DNA from: Nocardioides sp. InS609-2
GTDB lineage: Bacteria > Actinomycetota > Actinomycetes > Propionibacteriales > Nocardioidaceae
Assembly: GCF_023208195.1 (NCBI RefSeq)
Contig: NZ_CP060034.1
Coordinates: forward strand, 1,426,001 to 1,490,000
Direction: 5' to 3'
DNA length: 64,000 bases
Shown here: positions 33,563-42,087 of the stretch, one piece after another
How positions within the stretch are numbered: position 1 is the stretch's first letter
How the letters are laid out: each line of letters begins with the position of its first letter
Translations under genes and position numbers: made by a program
The notes under the pieces: model-generated
The model's input: the letters and a program-made list of their open reading frames with translations, nothing else
Databases searched by the model: none
Told to the model about the DNA's origin: nothing

Positions 33563-34434
33563 GCCACCACCTCGGGCGTCGTACGACCCGAGCGCACGGC
33601 TGCTGCGGCAGCCAGCTCGAGAAGCCGGGCGTACTGGTCGGGCGCGGTCGTGAAGCACCCGAGGTCGTGGTCGACCTTGCCGAGCCCGTGGTGGTCGCTG
33701 GAACCGGTGACGACCATGCCGAGGTTGGTGGCGATCTCGCGCAGCTCGGCGCGCTGCTCGGCGGTGTGGTCGCGGTGGTCGGCCTCGATGCCGGACAAGC
33801 CCAGCTCCGCCAGCCCGGCGAACGCGGCCTCGTCGAGGGTGCCCGGCGCGGCGCGTCCCCACGGGTGGGCCATCACGGTCACGCCGCCGGCGTCGCGCAC
33901 GGTCGCGATCATGGTGACCAGCTCGGCAGCGTAGCGGTGCACGTGGCCCGCCCGGCCGGGGCTCAGGAAACGGTCGAACGCCTCGCGGCGATCGGCCACG
34001 ACTCCGCGTTCGACCAGTGCGTCGGCGACGTGCGGGCGGCCGGCTGCCGCGGAGGCACCGGCCACGCGGCGTACGTCGGCCTCGGTGACGTCGACGCCCT
34101 GGTCCTGCAGCCGCTCGACGATGGCGGGCACGCGGGCGTTGCGGCCGTCGAGGATGAGGGCCAGCCTCTCGACCAGCGGCGGGTAGGCCGGGTCGGGCAG
34201 GTAGGCCAGCAGGTGTACGCCGCGACCCTCGTGCCGGGTGCTGATCTCCATGCCGCGCACGAGCGAGATGCCGGCCGTCTCGGCCGCCCGGGCGGCCTCG
34301 GTCCAGCCATCGGCAGTGTCGTGGTCGGTGAGCCCAAGGACGTCGAGGCCGGCGCGCGCCGCCGCCTCGACCAGCTCCGCGGGAGTCTGCGTGCCGTCAC
34401 TCGCGAGCGAGTGGGTGTGGAGGTCGATGCGCAC
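33559..34434 (-). CDS. PHP-domain phosphoesterase
   Basis: The 291-residue protein starts at the GTG at 34434 ((M)RIDLHTHSLASDGTQTP). The PHP metal-binding motifs are HTHSLASDG, GLTDHDT, the later MAHPWG and SSDHHG, which should hold up to three divalent metals. Close relatives hydrolyse 3',5'-nucleotide bisphosphates or short RNA (YciV/TrpH type). The stop overlaps the marC start, and the gene is 50 bases after the DUF6758 gene. Confidence 0.93.
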   Translation of the reverse strand: MRIDLHTHSLASDGTQTPAELVEAAARAGLDVLGLTDHDTADGWTEAARAAETAGISLVRGMEISTRHEGRGVHLLAYLPDPAYPPLVERLALILDGRNARVPAIVERLQDQGVDVTEADVRRVAGASAAAGRPHVADALVERGVVADRREAFDRFLSPGRAGHVHRYAAELVTMIATVRDAGGVTVMAHPWGRAAPGTLDEAAFAGLAELGLSGIEADHRDHTAEQRAELREIATNLGMVVTGSSDHHGLGKVDHDLGCFTTAPDQYARLLELAAAAAVRSGRTTPEVVA

Positions 34435-34484
34435 GCCCCGAGAGTAGTGCCTGGGCCTCGCGCGCTCGGCATCCAGAAGAGCCC

Positions 34485-35120
34485 TCACCAGGCCGGCGGC
34501 GGCCCCCCGAAACTCGTCTCCACCAGCGGCGGACCGAGGGCCGACACATCCCGCAGGATCCACTCGTCGCGCAGCAGCAGCACCGCCGACGCAGGCCGCA
34601 GCACCAGCCACAGCCAGCGGCCCTCGGCCTCCCCAACGACCACGAACCGGTTGAACTCCTTGTCTGCCCCGCTCGTCGACACCGCCCACAGCGGCACGGT
34701 CTTGTGGCCGATCAGGACCCTCGCCATCGGTGACCCGTCGTGCACCGACCCGCCGGGGTCGCGGCCTCCCGTGCCGGCGATCCGCGAGCCGAGCCCGGTG
34801 CCGGGCTCCTCGGCGATGACGAAGACGTCGACCGGCCCGTCGAGATCGCTCGTGCCCGAGCTGCAGGTCACCGTCGCGTGGGTGCGGTCCGCCGACTCCC
34901 CCACCACCCCGAAGTCGCTGACGTGCCACCCGGGGCCGAGCGGCCAGGGTAAGTAGGTCGGGAAGGCACCCGCTGCGCTCAGGTGACTCGCGAAGCTGTC
35001 GTACGACGCCTCCTGGGGCCGCCACAGCGGCACCGTGGGGCCGTGGTCGACGCAGGCCCAGGCGCCGTCGTACTCCGTGACGGCGGCCGGGCAGCGTGGA
35101 CATCCCGCGACGAGGGACAT
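34485..35120 (-). CDS. DUF6758 family protein
   Basis: The 211-residue protein begins with a small zinc-ribbon-like motif (CPRC, then CVDHG near residue 23) followed by an uncharacterised domain with many Trp and Gly residues (YLPWPLGPGWHVSDFG, EGRWLWLVLRPA). It is soluble, with no signal peptide. This actinobacterial family is, in my knowledge, often next to PHP and MarC genes; its function is unknown. Confidence 0.82.
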   Translation of the reverse strand: MSLVAGCPRCPAAVTEYDGAWACVDHGPTVPLWRPQEASYDSFASHLSAAGAFPTYLPWPLGPGWHVSDFGVVGESADRTHATVTCSSGTSDLDGPVDVFVIAEEPGTGLGSRIAGTGGRDPGGSVHDGSPMARVLIGHKTVPLWAVSTSGADKEFNRFVVVGEAEGRWLWLVLRPASAVLLLRDEWILRDVSALGPPLVETSFGGPPPAW

Positions 35121-35172
35121 GGGTCAACCGTGGAGCGCCCGCCCAGCGCCGTCAAGGGCCGTCAAGGGCCGG

Positions 35173-35736
35173 TCAGGTGTTCCAGCGGAGCAGCACAGGG
35201 GTCTCGCGCTCGAAGCCGAGCGTCGAGATCGTGGCAGTGTCGAGGCGGAGGTGGCGTCCGTCGACGACGTCCTGCTGTAGCCAGAGAGCGGCCAGCACGC
35301 GCAGGGAGTGGCCATGGCCGAACACCAGTACCCGCCCGGTGGCCGCCCGCGCCCGGTCGACCACGCGGTGCAGGCGTTCCCCGACCTGCTCGGCGGTCTC
35401 GCCGCCCGGCGTCGGATGGTTGAACACAGTCCAGCCCGGCACCGTCTTGCGGATCTCGTCGGTGGTGATGCCCTCGTAGTCGCCGTAGTCCCACTCGACC
35501 AGGTCTTCGTCGACCTCGGCGGCGTCGCCGAAGCCGGCAAGCTCGGCCGTATGACGCGCGCGCAGCCGCGGGCTGGTCAGCACGAGCTCGAACGACGTAC
35601 CGGCCAGCCGCTGCGCGAGCGTGGCCGCAACCTGCTCGCCCTCATCGGTCAGCGGCAGGTCGGTGGTCGACGTGTGCTTGCCGTCGCGACTCCACTCGGT
35701 CTCGCCGTGGCGGCAGACCCAGAGCTCATTCGTCAT
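35173..35736 (-). CDS. Histidine phosphatase family protein (phosphoglycerate mutase-like)
   Basis: The 187-residue enzyme has the catalytic RHGETEW with His10, a second conserved Arg in LRARHTAEL, the acid-base region EWDYGDYEG, and the second His in FGHGHSLRV. This is the branch of small phosphatases acting on sugar phosphates, nucleotides or cobalamin intermediates (MSMEG-type acid phosphatases). The exact substrate is open. Confidence 0.93.
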   Translation of the reverse strand: MTNELWVCRHGETEWSRDGKHTSTTDLPLTDEGEQVAATLAQRLAGTSFELVLTSPRLRARHTAELAGFGDAAEVDEDLVEWDYGDYEGITTDEIRKTVPGWTVFNHPTPGGETAEQVGERLHRVVDRARAATGRVLVFGHGHSLRVLAALWLQQDVVDGRHLRLDTATISTLGFERETPVLLRWNT

Positions 35737-35881
35737 GGGGGAATGATGGCAGAGGACTTGACCCGTCGTTCTTCGATGCTGTCGTTCTTGATATGGAAGT
35801 CCTGAAGACCGTCTGGACCACGCTCACCGCGACCTCCGACGCACCGGAGTGCCGGCCCGGCGACCCGTTCGCGGTCGAGCC

Positions 35882-36415
35882 TCAGGCGTCTTGGGTGCCG
35901 GGCCAGAACTTGTCGGGCTGCGGGGTCGGCCGGCCGGGCTGCTCGCCGCCGCGCTCGGTCAGGTAGCTGTCCTTGGGCACCATCACCTTGCGGCGGAAGA
36001 TGCACACGACCTTGCCGTCCTGGTTGTAGCCGATCGTCTCGACGTGTGCGACGCCCCGGTCGTCCTTGGACTTCGACTCCCACTTGTCCAGCACCGTCGT
36101 CTCGCCGTACAACGTGTCCCCGTGGAACGTCGGCGCCACGTGTCGCAGCGACTCGACCTCGAGGTTGGCGATCGCCTTGCCCGAGACGTCCGGCACGCTC
36201 ATGCCGAGCAGGATCGAGTAGACGTAGTTGCCGACCACGACGTTCTTGCCGAACTGCGTCGTCTCGCTCGCGTAGTTGACGTCGAGGTGGAGCGGGTGGT
36301 GGTTCATGGTGAGGAGGCAGAACATGTGGTCGTCGAACTCGGTGACCGTCTTGCCGGGCCAGTGCTTGTAGGTCGCACCGACCTCGAACTCCTCATAGCT
36401 GCGTCCGAATTGCAT
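35882..36415 (-). CDS. MaoC-like dehydratase
   Basis: The 177-residue protein starts at the ATG at 36415 (MQFGRSYEEFEVGATYKHWP). It has the hot-dog fold hydratase-2 motif around VTEFDDHMFCLLTMNHHPLH, with the catalytic Asp/His pair near residues 28-42, and GNYVYSILLG. It resembles mesaconyl-CoA/acyl-CoA hydratases of the MaoC family. An isolated gene; likely acyl-CoA metabolism. Confidence 0.92.
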   Translation of the reverse strand: MQFGRSYEEFEVGATYKHWPGKTVTEFDDHMFCLLTMNHHPLHLDVNYASETTQFGKNVVVGNYVYSILLGMSVPDVSGKAIANLEVESLRHVAPTFHGDTLYGETTVLDKWESKSKDDRGVAHVETIGYNQDGKVVCIFRRKVMVPKDSYLTERGGEQPGRPTPQPDKFWPGTQDA

Positions 36416-36491
36416 GGCCCCATCCTGTCGGACCCGGCCGTACGACGACACCCGTCGAGGCGTGCCATACCTCACGCCCCGTGGTGCCCTC

Positions 36492-36571
36492 GGTGGTCGA
36501 GTGCCTCGCGAGGAACGAGCCAGGCGTATCGAGACCACCATCAGAGCGGCTGGCGCTCGCTACTCGACCAA
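36492..36571. repeat. Compound interspersed palindromic repeat
   Basis: The first unit (36492-36539) has outer arms GGTGGTCGAGTG and CGTATCGAGACCACC. A second, inverted unit follows two bases later and ends TACTCGACCAA. Arms match the repeat inside hyuA (1440-1482). It lies between the maoC-like start and the DUF5302 stop, in non-coding sequence, which is the normal setting for such elements. Confidence 0.75.
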
Positions 36572-36586
36572 CGAACTAGGTGAGGC

Positions 36587-36772
36587 TCAGGAGCCCCCGC
36601 CACCGGCCTTGCGACGGTGCATCTTCGGGGACGAGCCACCCTCGACCTCGGAGCCGTGCGCCTTCTCGCGCACCGGACCGTCCTGGTGGACGCCCTTCTC
36701 CTTGGTGTTCTTGCGGTCCAGGGCCTCGCGCATCTTGGCCTTGAGGTCGTCGTTGCCGTTGGTCTCAGTCAT
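36587..36772 (-). CDS. DUF5302 family small protein
   Basis: The protein is 61 residues (MTETNGNDDLKAKMREALD, then RKN and a charged, disordered tail ending KAGGGGS). The ATG at 36772 has GGAGG nine bases upstream; a GTG at 36778 that overlaps the upstream stop is an alternative start. DUF5302 is a small, very hydrophilic actinobacterial family of unknown function. It is coupled to the secreted EEP-family gene. Confidence 0.85.
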   Translation of the reverse strand: MTETNGNDDLKAKMREALDRKNTKEKGVHQDGPVREKAHGSEVEGGSSPKMHRRKAGGGGS

Positions 36773-36774
36773 CT

Positions 36775-37971
36775 TCACTGGCCTCCCTCGTCGGTGGTGG
36801 TGGTGCCGCCGTCAGTACGGCCCAGTGTGCCGTCTCCGGGGCACGGAACCCAGCCGGTGCCCTTGCGGACCGGGTAGCACTCACCGGTGCCGATCGCGGC
36901 GGCGACGGTCGCGTCGGCCACCACCATCGGGTGGTCGGTGCTGCGGACCACGAGCGGGCTGCGGTCGGCGACATAGTTGGCGAACGTGACCTCGGGTGAC
37001 CCGAAGATCCAGTCGACCTGCCAAGGCTTGGGCGGCATCGAACATGCGCCGGGGCCGGAGCCACCGCCGTTGGCCGCCCTCATGGACGCCTGGGTGGTGA
37101 TCGGGCAGAAGTACTCTTCGCGGTCGTTCATGTCACCGGTGATGAACACCGGGAGACCGGTGGTCGCCCGCAGGTTGTTGACCATGTTGACCTGGATCTG
37201 GGTCGCCTGGTTGCGCCACTGTTGGGCGGGACCCTGCGCGTCGGCGGGGTTATGGAAGTTGGAGAAGTACATCTGGCGCCCGGTCTGCTTGTTCTTGAGC
37301 AGGATGAGCGGCATCTTCACCGGGTTGCCACCGAAGTAGGGGATGTCGATGCCCGTGGCGCTGACGAGCTCCCACTTGTCGAGGCGGTAGGCGATCGAGT
37401 TGGCCATCGAGGCCGGGCCGAGCTGCGGGCCCGGGTATACGCCGTACTGGGAACCGAACGAGGACATGAACGCGGTGTACTGCGACGGCTGGAATTCCTG
37501 GAAGCCCACGACGTCGACGTCGTGCAGCTGCAACAGGCTCATCGACCACTGCATGCGGGTGGGGCCGGAGGCGAAGCCCTTGCGGTCACCGCCGGGCGCG
37601 GTGTGGCCGGCGCCGAGGAGGTTGAACGAGCTGATGCGCACGCTCGTGGGTGCGGTCGCACCGACCGGCACGCGGCCGAGCTTGACGAGCAGGTCCTCGC
37701 GGTAGTCAGCCTTCGTCTGGGCGACCCGCGCGAGCTTCTTGACGGCCTTCTCACGCTCGGCGACCTGGACCTTGGCGGACTTGCCCTGAGTCTTCTTCGG
37801 GCGCGCCGCCACCTGCTCGACGACATCGACAGGTGCGGCCTCGTCGGGTGCCGCTTCCTGGCGTGGCGAACGGTCGAGGTCGAGGGTCATCGCCGCGAGC
37901 ACCAGAGCGACGACCACCGCCACGGCGCCAGCGCGCAGTACGTCGGAGTGGGCGTACCGAGATGGCCGCAC
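36775..37971 (-). CDS. Secreted/membrane-anchored endonuclease/exonuclease/phosphatase family protein
   Basis: The 398-residue protein has an N-terminal hydrophobic anchor (VLRAGAVAVVVALVLAAMTLDL), a Lys-rich linker (residues 55-95) and an EEP domain from about residue 110 with RISSFNLLG, VVGFQEFQ, FITGDMNDREEY, VDWIFGS and the terminal STDHPMV His. It should be an extracytoplasmic metal-dependent phosphodiesterase or nuclease. A cysteine-containing insertion (CPITTQ...CSMPP) near the Asp pair may be disulfide-stabilised. Confidence 0.9.
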   Translation of the reverse strand: MRPSRYAHSDVLRAGAVAVVVALVLAAMTLDLDRSPRQEAAPDEAAPVDVVEQVAARPKKTQGKSAKVQVAEREKAVKKLARVAQTKADYREDLLVKLGRVPVGATAPTSVRISSFNLLGAGHTAPGGDRKGFASGPTRMQWSMSLLQLHDVDVVGFQEFQPSQYTAFMSSFGSQYGVYPGPQLGPASMANSIAYRLDKWELVSATGIDIPYFGGNPVKMPLILLKNKQTGRQMYFSNFHNPADAQGPAQQWRNQATQIQVNMVNNLRATTGLPVFITGDMNDREEYFCPITTQASMRAANGGGSGPGACSMPPKPWQVDWIFGSPEVTFANYVADRSPLVVRSTDHPMVVADATVAAAIGTGECYPVRKGTGWVPCPGDGTLGRTDGGTTTTDEGGQ

Positions 37972-38111
37972 GAAGTCCCTCCTCAGGGCTGGGTTCAGGT
38001 CGCGCCACAGCCAACGATCGCCGGGCGGTGCCCAGAGTCTAACTGCTGGCCCCCGTCACGGCCGCACATTCGCGTCTGCCCGGAGCGCCACGAGCACGTC
38101 GGGGCGGCCGG

Positions 38112-39305
38112 TCAGCGCAGTTTGTAGTCCTCGAGCAGGCGGCGTCCGATGATCATCTTCTGGATGTCCGCGGTGCCCTCGCCGATGAGCATGAACGCGG
38201 CCTCGCGGTAGAGCCGCTCGATCTCGTACTCCTTGGAGTAGCCGTAGCCGCCATGGATCCGGAAGGAGTCCTCGACGACCTCCTTGCAGTACTCCGCAGC
38301 GAGGTACTTGGCCATCCCGGCCTCGACGTCGTTGCGCTCGCCCTTGTCCTTCAACCGGGCCGCGCGAACCATCATCGAGTGCGCGGTCTCGACCTTGGTC
38401 GCCATCTCCGCGAGGCGGAACAGGATCGCCTGGTGCTGCGCGATCGGCTTGCCGAAGGTCTCGCGCTGCTGGGCGTAGGCGATGCCGAGCTCGAAGGCCC
38501 GGTTGGCGATGCCACAGGCCCGGGCCGCGACGTTGACACGGCCGACTTCGACGCCGTCCATCATCTGGTAGAAGCCCTTGCCGGCCTCGCCCCCGAGGAT
38601 CTGGTCGGCAGAGATCTTGTGTCCCTCGAAGATGGCCTCGGTCGTGTCGACGCCCTTGTAGCCCATCTTGTCGATCTTCCCGGGGATCGTGACGCCCTGG
38701 GCCGTCTCGCCGAAGCCGGGCTCCTTGTCCACCAGGAACGTCGTCATGTTCTTGTAGACCGAGTCGGCACCCTCCTCGGTCTTCACCAGCACCGCGACCA
38801 GGTTCGAGCTGCCGCCGTTGGTCAGCCACATCTTCTGGCCGGTGATCTCGTAGCCGTCGTCGGTCTTGCTGGCCTTGGACTTGATGGCGGCCACGTCGGA
38901 GCCGAGACCGGGCTCAGACATCGAGAACGACCCGCGGACCTCGCCGGTGGCCATCTTCGGCAGGTACTTCTTCTTCTGCTCCTCGGTGCCGTGCTGCATC
39001 AGCATGTAGGCCACGATGAAGTGGGTGTTGATGACACCCGAAACACTCATCCAGCCGCGCGCGATCTCCTCGACGCACAGCGCGTAGGTCAGCAGCGACT
39101 CACCGAGGCCGTCGTACTCCTCGGGGATCATCAGCCCGAAGATCCCGAGCTCCTTGAGGCCCTCGACGATCTCGGTCGGGTACTCGTCGGCATGCTCGAG
39201 CTCGGTGGCCACCGGAATGATCTGGGTGTCCACGAACGTACGGACGGCCTTGAGGATCTCGATCTGGTCCTCGGAGAGGCCCTCGGTCTGGCAGAGGCGA
39301 CCCAT
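38112..39305 (-). CDS. Acyl-CoA dehydrogenase
   Basis: The protein is 397 residues, starting at the ATG at 39305 (MGRLCQTEGLSEDQIEILK) behind AGGA. It has the three ACAD domains: FAD/substrate motif GSFSMSEPGLGSDVAAIKSK near residue 130, QKMWLTNGG near 165, the QRETFGKPIAQHQAI arm near 285, and the C-terminal RIHGGYGYSKEYEIERLYRE with the region of the catalytic Glu. It is an FAD-dependent alpha,beta-desaturase of fatty or branched acyl-CoA; chain specificity is unclear. Confidence 0.95.
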   Translation of the reverse strand: MGRLCQTEGLSEDQIEILKAVRTFVDTQIIPVATELEHADEYPTEIVEGLKELGIFGLMIPEEYDGLGESLLTYALCVEEIARGWMSVSGVINTHFIVAYMLMQHGTEEQKKKYLPKMATGEVRGSFSMSEPGLGSDVAAIKSKASKTDDGYEITGQKMWLTNGGSSNLVAVLVKTEEGADSVYKNMTTFLVDKEPGFGETAQGVTIPGKIDKMGYKGVDTTEAIFEGHKISADQILGGEAGKGFYQMMDGVEVGRVNVAARACGIANRAFELGIAYAQQRETFGKPIAQHQAILFRLAEMATKVETAHSMMVRAARLKDKGERNDVEAGMAKYLAAEYCKEVVEDSFRIHGGYGYSKEYEIERLYREAAFMLIGEGTADIQKMIIGRRLLEDYKLR

Positions 39306-39420
39306 GACATGTCCTATCTGTGGAGCGAGCACGACGACGCGCCATGTTACGGGCGGGTACGACGTCGCCCGCACCGCACCTGCATGCCGAGACGACCCGG
39401 GGCCGGTGGTGCCGGGAGGA

Positions 39421-40698
39421 TCAGTCGTCCTCCCAGGCATCACCCTTCTTCAGCTGGGGCTCCTCGACGGGGGTCTGGGTGACCATCCGACCGTAGGCGT
39501 TCGGGACCCGGTAGGGGATGTAGAGGGCCTGGTGCGAGCCGTGGTCCCAGATGTACTCGAAGTTCTCGATCCAGGCAGGGACGTAGCGCACCGGCAGCCG
39601 GATGATGACCTCGTCGCCGCGCAGGCCGCCGAAGTTCCAGTTGCTCGAGCCGGTCCAGACGCCGCCGTTGGCCGGGTTGCCCTCGTAGGTGCCAGAGACG
39701 ACGAGGTACTTCTGGTGGCTGTAGAGGTCGATCTCGCCGTCGTAGTCGGTGTCGTAGCCGTCGACGTGCACCGGCATGTAGCCGCGCGGGGTCGCCTTGG
39801 TGAACGACTCACGGACCGACGCTCCGGCCATGCCGTACATGACCTCGACGTCGCAGCCCTCGGCGTGCAGCTGGCGCATCTTGTCGGCGAGGTAGACACC
39901 GCGGCCGTCGGCCCACGAGTGCATCGAGACGCGCACGAGGGTCTTGCCGTTGCGGCCGTAGCCGGGCGCCGGCGGGGTCTTGCAGTCGATCTGGTTGAGG
40001 ATCGCCATCTCGGGGTCGGTCTTGGCCGTGGGGTACGGGAACGGCATCGCCTGGATCTGGAACTCGCCGGCCTGCTTGACCCAGTAGGGACTCTTGGTGC
40101 GCTTGTCCTTGCGCATCATCCGCCACAGCTCGTCCATACCGGCGAAGAACGCCGGGTCGTTGTTGCGGACGAGCATGTCGTTCCACTGGTTGACCACGGA
40201 GTTCTCGGTCAGGTTGAACGAGCCGGTGAACACGACGTCGGTGGCGCCGCTCTTGAGGCCGGAGAAGAGGAACATCTTGGTGTGGAGGTTCTCGCCGCGA
40301 TTGAAGTGTCGGCAGCCGAAGTGGCACTCGTAGGAGAAGCTCTGCTTCCAGCGGTTGCCGCCCAGCGCCTGCTTGAGGATGTACTGGGCGCCGGTGAACT
40401 GGTGGTTGTTGAGCAGCACCTGCACCCGCACGCCGCGCTTCTTGGCGCGGACAAGGGCCAGCGCCACCCGCTGGCGGTCCCACGAGAAGAGCGAGATCCG
40501 GATCCTCGACCCACGCTTGGCGTGGTTGATCGTCTTGAGGATGACGCTCTCGATGCGCTTTTCCTTGCGATCTGCTTCGCGAGGGTGGTTGAAGTGGCCG
40601 CCCTCAGCGGGCGTGTAGTCGCGCCCTGCGACGGCCGGTGCAGCCAACGCGCTGAAGATCAGCGCCACGATCAGAAGGGTTATCCCCCGGAACTTCAT
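39421..40698 (-). CDS. Secreted phospholipase D-like protein
   Basis: The 425-residue protein has a clear signal peptide (MKFRGITLLIVALIFSALAA, AVAG cleavage). It carries two PLD half-sites: HTKMFLFS followed by GSFN in the first half, and HQKYLVVS followed by GSSN in the second. In both, the Asp of the canonical HxKx4D is Ser. The His and Lys remain, so phosphodiesterase chemistry is still plausible. The start overlaps the sulfotransferase stop (ATGA), placing it last in the surface-glycan operon. A substrate in the cell envelope is inferred. Confidence 0.88.
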   Translation of the reverse strand: MKFRGITLLIVALIFSALAAPAVAGRDYTPAEGGHFNHPREADRKEKRIESVILKTINHAKRGSRIRISLFSWDRQRVALALVRAKKRGVRVQVLLNNHQFTGAQYILKQALGGNRWKQSFSYECHFGCRHFNRGENLHTKMFLFSGLKSGATDVVFTGSFNLTENSVVNQWNDMLVRNNDPAFFAGMDELWRMMRKDKRTKSPYWVKQAGEFQIQAMPFPYPTAKTDPEMAILNQIDCKTPPAPGYGRNGKTLVRVSMHSWADGRGVYLADKMRQLHAEGCDVEVMYGMAGASVRESFTKATPRGYMPVHVDGYDTDYDGEIDLYSHQKYLVVSGTYEGNPANGGVWTGSSNWNFGGLRGDEVIIRLPVRYVPAWIENFEYIWDHGSHQALYIPYRVPNAYGRMVTQTPVEEPQLKKGDAWEDD

Positions 40699-41849
40699 TC
40701 CCCATGCCTCCGAAGTCGGTTCAACGACCGAGAGAGCCTAACCCAGGACGCGGACTCCTCCTCATCGGCGGAAGCGACGGTGGATGCGTCCAGCCCTTCC
40801 TCCTCCGCGAGCTGGCGACGCAGCTCGTCGCGCTCGCGGGAGATGCTGCGGACGTCCTCGAGCATGGCCGCAATGGTCTGCGCCGCCGACTCGACGAGCT
40901 CGGCGTCGGTGACCTCGCTCGGGTGCCGCAAGTCGGGCAGCGGCTGCGGTGCCAGCAGCCCGGCGTCGCCGCGGACGTCAAAACCGCCCTCGGCGATCAG
41001 CTCGACAGCCTTGTCGGCCCGTTTGCGGTGCTGCTTCTCAAAGGCCTCCTCGCCGGCACGGAACCGCTCCCCCGACTCGGGGAGTACGCCGCCCTCGGCG
41101 AGGTAGCCGCGGACCCACCGGCCCCGGTCGCCGGCGGTCAGGAAGTCGGTGAGGTGCGGGGTGACCCGGCGCAACAGCTCGACCTCGACGACCCCCAGCG
41201 ACGGGTTGGCCACATCGGCGGGCGCTGGAAAGCCGGCTGCGTCCACACCGAGCACGTCGCAGAAGCGCCGCCACAGGTCGTCGGGGGTCTCGCTGGCCGG
41301 GTCGACAGGAAGGATGTGGACCTGTTCGCGGGGCAGCACCTGCGACCACCGCTTGAGGATGTCGTGCAGGTCGAAGGAGCCCCAGCCCCACTCGTTGGTG
41401 GGGTCGTAGGCGTAGCGCACCGGCCAGTCGTCGATGGCCATCGTGCCGCCGTTCTTGATCCACTCCTGCCAGCGCGAGGCGACCAGTTCGGTGAGCGGCC
41501 GGGCGGTGACGATGGCATGCAGCTCGGCACCCGGAAACGAGTCGACCATCCGCTGGACGTGCTCGGGTGCAGCGGCGCCAAAGAACTCGTGGCTGATCAC
41601 GGCATCGCCGCCGAAGTCGCGGGTCTCGTCGACCAGGTCCTGCCACGGCGCCTTGATGTTGCCGGCCCGGCGCGCGAGCCGCGGATCCTGGCGGATGTCG
41701 AGTGACGCGAGCAGGTGACGACGGTGGCGAGGTCCGGGCACCAGCACCCCGGCGCGGCGCAAGCGGTCCTTGTTGGACCACAGCGCCGTCTGGAGATAGG
41801 TCGTGCCCGTCTTGGGCAGGCCCAGGTGGATGAAGACCCGGCGGACCAT
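40695..41849 (-). CDS. Sulfotransferase family protein
   Basis: The 384-residue protein begins MVRRVFIHLGLPKTGTTYLQ, with the PAPS 5'-phosphate loop LPKTGTTY (residues 10-17). The 3'-phosphate-binding segment is HAIVTARPLTELVASRWQEW near residue 110. The C-terminal third is helical and charged, ending in a predicted coiled coil (SISRERDELRRQLAEEEG). It should transfer sulfate from PAPS to a hydroxyl on a glycan or lipid. It starts in a TGATG overlap with the small coiled-coil gene. Confidence 0.88.
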   Translation of the reverse strand: MVRRVFIHLGLPKTGTTYLQTALWSNKDRLRRAGVLVPGPRHRRHLLASLDIRQDPRLARRAGNIKAPWQDLVDETRDFGGDAVISHEFFGAAAPEHVQRMVDSFPGAELHAIVTARPLTELVASRWQEWIKNGGTMAIDDWPVRYAYDPTNEWGWGSFDLHDILKRWSQVLPREQVHILPVDPASETPDDLWRRFCDVLGVDAAGFPAPADVANPSLGVVEVELLRRVTPHLTDFLTAGDRGRWVRGYLAEGGVLPESGERFRAGEEAFEKQHRKRADKAVELIAEGGFDVRGDAGLLAPQPLPDLRHPSEVTDAELVESAAQTIAAMLEDVRSISRERDELRRQLAEEEGLDASTVASADEEESASWVRLSRSLNRLRRHGE

Positions 41850-42082
41850 CAGCGCGGCCCGCCCAGGCTTTCGCGGTAACGGTCGACGACGGCCTGGACC
41901 TTGGACTCGTCCCGCTCGGACAGGGGTACGACGAGCTCCATCATGGCATCGGTCAGCTCGGCGATGCGCAGGTTGAGCTGGCGGTTCTCCTGCACGGCCT
42001 CCTCGAGCGCCGCCACGCGGCCCCGCAGGGTGCGCCGCGACGCGAACCGGTGGGCAAGGAACAACTTGTTGTCTGTCTTCAT
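41849..42082 (-). CDS. Small coiled-coil protein, 77 residues
   Basis: The protein (MKTDNKLFLAHRFASRRTLR) has a central heptad-rich helix (RVAALEEAVQENRQLNLRIAEL) and a C-terminal VVPLSERDESKVQAVVDRY. I believe it belongs to a DUF6752-like actinobacterial family found with glycosyl- and sulfotransferase genes, with no known function. I chose the ATG at 42082 (GGAAG upstream); a GTG at 42091 overlapping the preceding stop is possible. It may tether or dimerise the neighbouring enzymes. Confidence 0.75.
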   Translation of the reverse strand: MKTDNKLFLAHRFASRRTLRGRVAALEEAVQENRQLNLRIAELTDAMMELVVPLSERDESKVQAVVDRYRESLGGPR

Positions 42083-42087
42083 GGCTC

